From JAWPNA01 sp045402695 (GTDB taxonomy: Bacteria > Acidobacteriota > Polarisedimenticolia > JACPZX01 > DASXTC01): a stretch of 5,773 nt of DNA. The notes under the pieces are model-generated. The model searched no databases and was not told the DNA's origin. It saw only the letters and a program-made list of their open reading frames with translations. The stretch covers positions 1-5,773 of the forward strand of contig JAWPNA010000378.1 in the NCBI GenBank assembly GCA_045402695.1, given 5' to 3'. This document shows positions 5,118-5,773 of the stretch, piece by piece; position 1 is the stretch's first letter; each line of letters opens with the position of its first letter. A program made the translations under genes and the position numbers.

Positions 5118-5124
5118 GTTAGGC
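5118..5124 (-). other. displaced attC R'' core (GCCTAAC)
   Basis: On the minus strand GCCTAAC fits RYYYAAC exactly and starts 14 nt after the stop of the cassette gene at 5139, the normal place for R''. The sequence that should follow it, GCGCTGCAGCGG, is found at 1400-1389. Joining AAC here with AAC at 1403-1401 rebuilds a complete site whose ends GCCTAAC and GTTGGGC pair. This is the other half of the site at 1317-1403. Confidence 0.8.
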
Positions 5125-5138
5125 GCTTGTCTTTCAGT

Positions 5139-5636
5139 TCACGGTTTGGCATGTCCACCACTCATCTTCTCAAGTTCTACGACGAGTGAACGTGCAGCTG
5201 CTCCATCGAGCGGCATGCCACAGAGGAGCGGTGGCTCGTCTTTGAATAAGGGTAGTGCGCGTACAAGATAATTTCGCCCAAGAACAAGCGGATAAAGCTG
5301 TGTGCAGGGTGGAGTGCGGACAGTAACTCGCTGGACCTGAGACCCCTTCCAGCGATGGATCACGTCGAACGTGATGTCCGCTCGACCGTGGGACACATGT
5401 TGGTCACCTTGTTCATAACAGACTAGTTCCTGTCGGACAACTGTGCCGAAGAATAGCTCGTCCGATGAGTCGAGGAGATCTTTGGAGGGAGAATCTTGCA
5501 TGAGGCTAGGGCACCAAGAGCCGTCGATACAGATCTCTAGACCACATGGATGGCCCGAAACCACATCCCCAGCCATAGTGAGGAGCAACGCGATCGAGAA
5601 GAGCACGCCTCTCACCTTCAAGTAAATGCGCCTCAT
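5139..5636 (-). CDS. secreted NTR/TIMP-like cassette protein (165 aa)
   Basis: The N-terminus has a typical Sec signal peptide: basic MRRIYLKVR, hydrophobic VLFSIALLLTMAG, and a likely cleavage near VVSG (about residue 28). The mature part is cysteine-containing (C31, C36, C42, C73, C111, C139). It shows strand patterns of the netrin/TIMP-like OB fold seen in many small bacterial exported proteins: ELFFGTVVRQ (60-69), ITFDVIHRWKGSQVQRVTVRTP (88-109) and LVLGRNYLVRA (117-127). It is probably periplasmic or secreted, possibly disulfide-bonded; the substrate or target is unknown. ATG 5636 lacks a good Shine-Dalgarno but gives a proper signal peptide. The stop is followed by an attC core, so this is cassette cargo. 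It starts 10 nt after the end of a partial upstream frame. Confidence 0.75.
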   Translation of the reverse strand: MRRIYLKVRGVLFSIALLLTMAGDVVSGHPCGLEICIDGSWCPSLMQDSPSKDLLDSSDELFFGTVVRQELVCYEQGDQHVSHGRADITFDVIHRWKGSQVQRVTVRTPPCTQLYPLVLGRNYLVRALPLFKDEPPLLCGMPLDGAAARSLVVELEKMSGGHAKP

Positions 5637-5646
5637 AGGTTAGTGT

Positions 5647-5772
5647 TTAAGCTCGCATTCCAACATAATTCAGGCCGAACCTCATTCTCCCTCTTGCGCG
5701 GTCTCGTTCAGGATGTGCGCGCCGAGCGTTGTCCCAGAGATACAGCAGGATCTTCTCGACGATGGCTCTCAG
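5647..5772 (-). CDS. possible C-terminal end of a partial upstream gene
   Basis: An open frame enters from the right edge and ends at TAA (5649-5647), giving 41 residues from LRAIVEKILLYLWDNARRAH to NYVGMRA. The first part is a plausible amphipathic helix and the rest is arginine-rich. It ends 10 nt before the secreted-protein gene on the same strand, as in an operon or a two-gene cassette. No family is recognised, and the short length makes a chance frame possible. Confidence 0.3.
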   Translation of the reverse strand: MRAIVEKILLYLWDNARRAHPERDRARGRMRFGLNYVGMRA

Positions 5773-5773
5773 T

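Noticed and set aside
5650..5740. attC between the right-edge frame and the secreted-protein gene (GGACAAC and GTTGGAA)
   Set aside because: The flanking arms do not pair beyond the AAC/GTT core.

Overview
The window reads as part of a mobile gene-cassette (integron) array from a GC-rich bacterium. A single attC recombination site has been split by two nested insertion sequences. The cassette genes all lie on the minus strand and are separated by attC-like sites with GTTRRRY/RYYYAAC cores and GCTGCAG-type inner arms. No integrase, attI site or taxonomic marker gene is visible, so the host cannot be named. A proteobacterial sedentary integron or an environmental metagenome contig would both fit.

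Layout from left to right. Positions 1-56 are one half of an attC that runs off the window. Positions 64-552 (minus) encode a small unknown protein with an SCTGCENF motif. Positions 560-648 hold a degenerate attC that kept its inner arms but lost its R' core. Positions 604-1299 (minus) encode a protein with a HEPN-like RDLLVH motif; its C-terminus is encoded by the attC remnant. Positions 1317-1403 are most of a well-formed attC, ending at GTT. Positions 1404-5117 are an IS110-family element of the IS1111 type, whose DEDD/Ser transposase is at 1492-2535. The missing four bases of the attC core (as GTTAGGC) are found at 5118-5124. They lie directly after the 3' end of the next minus-strand cassette gene (5139-5636), which encodes a secreted NTR/TIMP-like protein. 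Removing 1404-5117 and one copy of GTT restores a textbook attC of about 91 bp.

Nested element. An ISXO2-like IS1595-family element (3062-5108) sits in the right tip of the IS110-family element. It has 23-bp perfect terminal inverted repeats and a palindromic 8-bp target duplication, CTTATAAG. It carries its transposase (3110-4072), a small basic protein overlapping the transposase end (4066-4224), and a convergent passenger gene (4227-5027). The passenger encodes a protein with a canonical HEPN motif, RNYVDH.

How the parts fit. The IS110-family element appears to use attC as its target. Its long noncoding 3' region holds two short segments matching the two sides of that target, one in sense and one in antisense. 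This is what a bridge RNA/seekRNA would be expected to carry, but it is inference. The second element has brought a possible HEPN RNase (toxin or defence type) into an array that already holds another HEPN-like cassette gene.
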